Under the pieces are notes generated by a model. The model ran no database searches. It was not told where the DNA came from and was given only the letters and a program-made list of their open reading frames with translations. From Chloroherpetonaceae bacterium (GTDB taxonomy: Bacteria > Bacteroidota > Chlorobiia > Chlorobiales > Thermochlorobacteraceae): a stretch of 52,939 nt of DNA. Of the stretch, positions 52,269 through 52,939 are shown piece by piece. Made by a program: the position numbers and the translations under genes. How positions within the stretch are numbered: position 1 is the stretch's first letter; the number at the start of each line of letters is the position of its first letter. The stretch covers positions 1 through 52,939 of the forward strand of contig JANWWA010000018.1 of assembly GCA_025056565.1 (NCBI GenBank). The letters run 5' to 3'.

Positions 52269-52939
52269 ATGAAACGCCCATCTGCCCCGACCGATGCTGC
52301 GGCTTGCCGACAACTGCTGACAAAAGCGCTCACACACGCCCCTGAGTACCGCTTCCGACTCAGTTCGCTCTGCCACGCGCTCCAACTCAGCGAGCGCAAA
52401 CTCTGGCAACTCTGCCAAGATTGTTTCGGGCAAACGCCCAAAGCGTTGATGGACTGGGCGCGGGCAAAAACGTTTTTGCAGGTCGTGGAACTCGAGCCTG
52501 AACTCAAACTTCGAGCCTTGGGGAAGCGACTGGGTTTTGAGAGCGAGAGCGCGTTCAACAGGTTTGCGCATAGAGTATTTGGCGGCTCGCCGCAGCAAGC
52601 GAAAGAGCATCGGGGAGCGTCGGCGCAGGCGTTGCAGGCGCGGTATGAGGCGATAGAGGCGTGGTTTGCGCGGGAGACGGCAGGGGCGGCAGCAAGCGAT
52701 GCTGCGCTGGGGGAGAGGGTGAGCAAAAGGCTGTGGCAAACGGAAGATAGCGATAGCGGCGCCAGCAGAGTCAGGAAAACCCGACCGAAACGGAAAACCG
52801 AATCAGAAAACCGAATCAGAAAACCGAAACGGAAAACCGAAACGGAAAACCGAATCAGAAAACCGAAACGGAAAACCGAATCAGAAAACCGAAACGGAAA
52901 ACCGAAAACAAATTTTCTTGAAAAAACGAAAAAGCGACC
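52269..52939 (+). CDS. AraC-type HTH protein, open at the right edge (partial)
   Basis: The frame is open from 52131 to the window end without a stop; ATG 52269 is the first ATG. Residues about 25-120 resemble an AraC DNA-binding domain: a first helix-turn-helix YRFRLSSLCHALQLSERKLWQLCQ, linker FGQTPKALMDWARAKTFLQVVEL, and second HTH LRALGKRLGFESESAFNRFAHRVFGGSP. After it come an Ala/Glu-rich stretch and, from residue 173, a 13-residue basic repeat (PKRKTESENRIRK type) coded by the 13-bp tandem repeat. Regulators of this class usually have an N-terminal sensor domain, absent here. Base composition is richer in G+C than most of the window. The two long opposite-strand frames over it show no family likeness. 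Start codon uncertain, no ribosome binding site seen. Confidence 0.7.
   Translation, partial: MKRPSAPTDAAACRQLLTKALTHAPEYRFRLSSLCHALQLSERKLWQLCQDCFGQTPKALMDWARAKTFLQVVELEPELKLRALGKRLGFESESAFNRFAHRVFGGSPQQAKEHRGASAQALQARYEAIEAWFARETAGAAASDAALGERVSKRLWQTEDSDSGASRVRKTRPKRKTESENRIRKPKRKTETENRIRKPKRKTESENRNGKPKTNFLEKTKKR
52785..52901 (+). repeat. 13-bp tandem repeat, nine units of two variants
   Basis: Nine uninterrupted units of exactly 13 bp. Variant A is CCGAAACGGAAAA and variant B is CCGAATCAGAAAA, in the order A B B A A B A B A. No other sequence variant occurs. The tenth unit decays after CCGAAAA. Since 13 is not a multiple of 3, three units make one 39-bp/13-residue coding period. Confidence 0.95.

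Noticed and set aside
52148-52739. Two long overlapping minus-strand frames of 192 and 194 codons
   Set aside because: Both are low-complexity (Ala/Ser/Arg/Leu) mirror images of the G+C-rich plus-strand HTH gene, which has recognisable AraC-type helices.
52785-52901. CRISPR array
   Set aside because: Units are directly joined with no spacers, and the unit length of 13 bp is far too short.

Overview
The window looks like a chromosomal piece of a phototrophic member of the Chlorobiota (green sulfur bacteria and relatives), most likely a Chloroherpeton/Thermochlorobacter-like lineage; this is inference from gene content. Supporting genes are bchI (Mg-chelatase AAA+ subunit), hemB, a fused alpha/beta E1 2-oxoacid dehydrogenase of the Bacteroidota/Chlorobiota kind, pyruvoyl-dependent arginine decarboxylase, an 85-residue ATP synthase epsilon subunit beside atpD, and nuoM-nuoN. 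Respiration is suggested by SCO1/SenC and DUF420 proteins next to each other, and by a type II (mitochondrial-type) sulfide:quinone reductase. Several upstream regions carry TTG-N19..21-TAnnTTTG, the promoter form known from Bacteroidota.

Layout. 1-3.1 kb: end of an RND pump gene, sulfide:quinone reductase (sqr), dapB, tRNA-Ser(GGA). 3.1-9 kb: a TonB-dependent receptor divergent from a secreted class C beta-lactamase-fold hydrolase, then a close series of a heavy-metal-binding lipoprotein, YtxH protein, alpha/beta hydrolase and MarC protein. 9-16.5 kb: waaA-dapF-xseA on the minus strand, a membrane-anchored GH13 enzyme, pdaD, def-fmt and a strong terminator. 16.5-25.5 kb: nfu-mrp (Fe-S maturation), hemB-DUF3592, the E1 fusion, a thioesterase, dapA, bchI. 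25.7-34.3 kb: a flavin/PNPOx-fold protein, a TPR protein with an EVE protein, a large FG-GAP repeat protein, rpe, a pabB-pabC fusion, DUF420 and SCO. 34.5-41.6 kb: rpmG, a tripeptidyl-peptidase II-like subtilase, an orphan response regulator with a structured leader, LD-carboxypeptidase, atpC-atpD, tRNA-Thr(CGT). 41.7-52.9 kb: nuoN-nuoM, fhs, an ABC ATPase, a pseudouridine synthase, a complete RND pump, a cluster of intergenic palindromes, and an AraC-type HTH gene that runs off the right edge through a 13-bp tandem repeat.

How the genes fit together: dapA, dapB and dapF are three steps of the diaminopimelate/lysine branch and ldc recycles murein peptides; def, fmt and fhs link one-carbon metabolism to initiator-tRNA formylation and nascent-chain deformylation; pabBC feeds the folate pool; hemB and bchI belong to tetrapyrrole/bacteriochlorophyll synthesis; sqr, nuoMN, the SCO/DUF420 pair and atpDC serve electron transport and ATP synthesis. 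No prophage, IS element or CRISPR array was seen. The most unusual signals are the 13-bp two-variant tandem repeat inside an open reading frame at the right edge, a tetrapeptide repeat inserted in the Rossmann fold of Sqr, the response-regulator leader, and the recurrent Bacteroidota-type promoter pattern.
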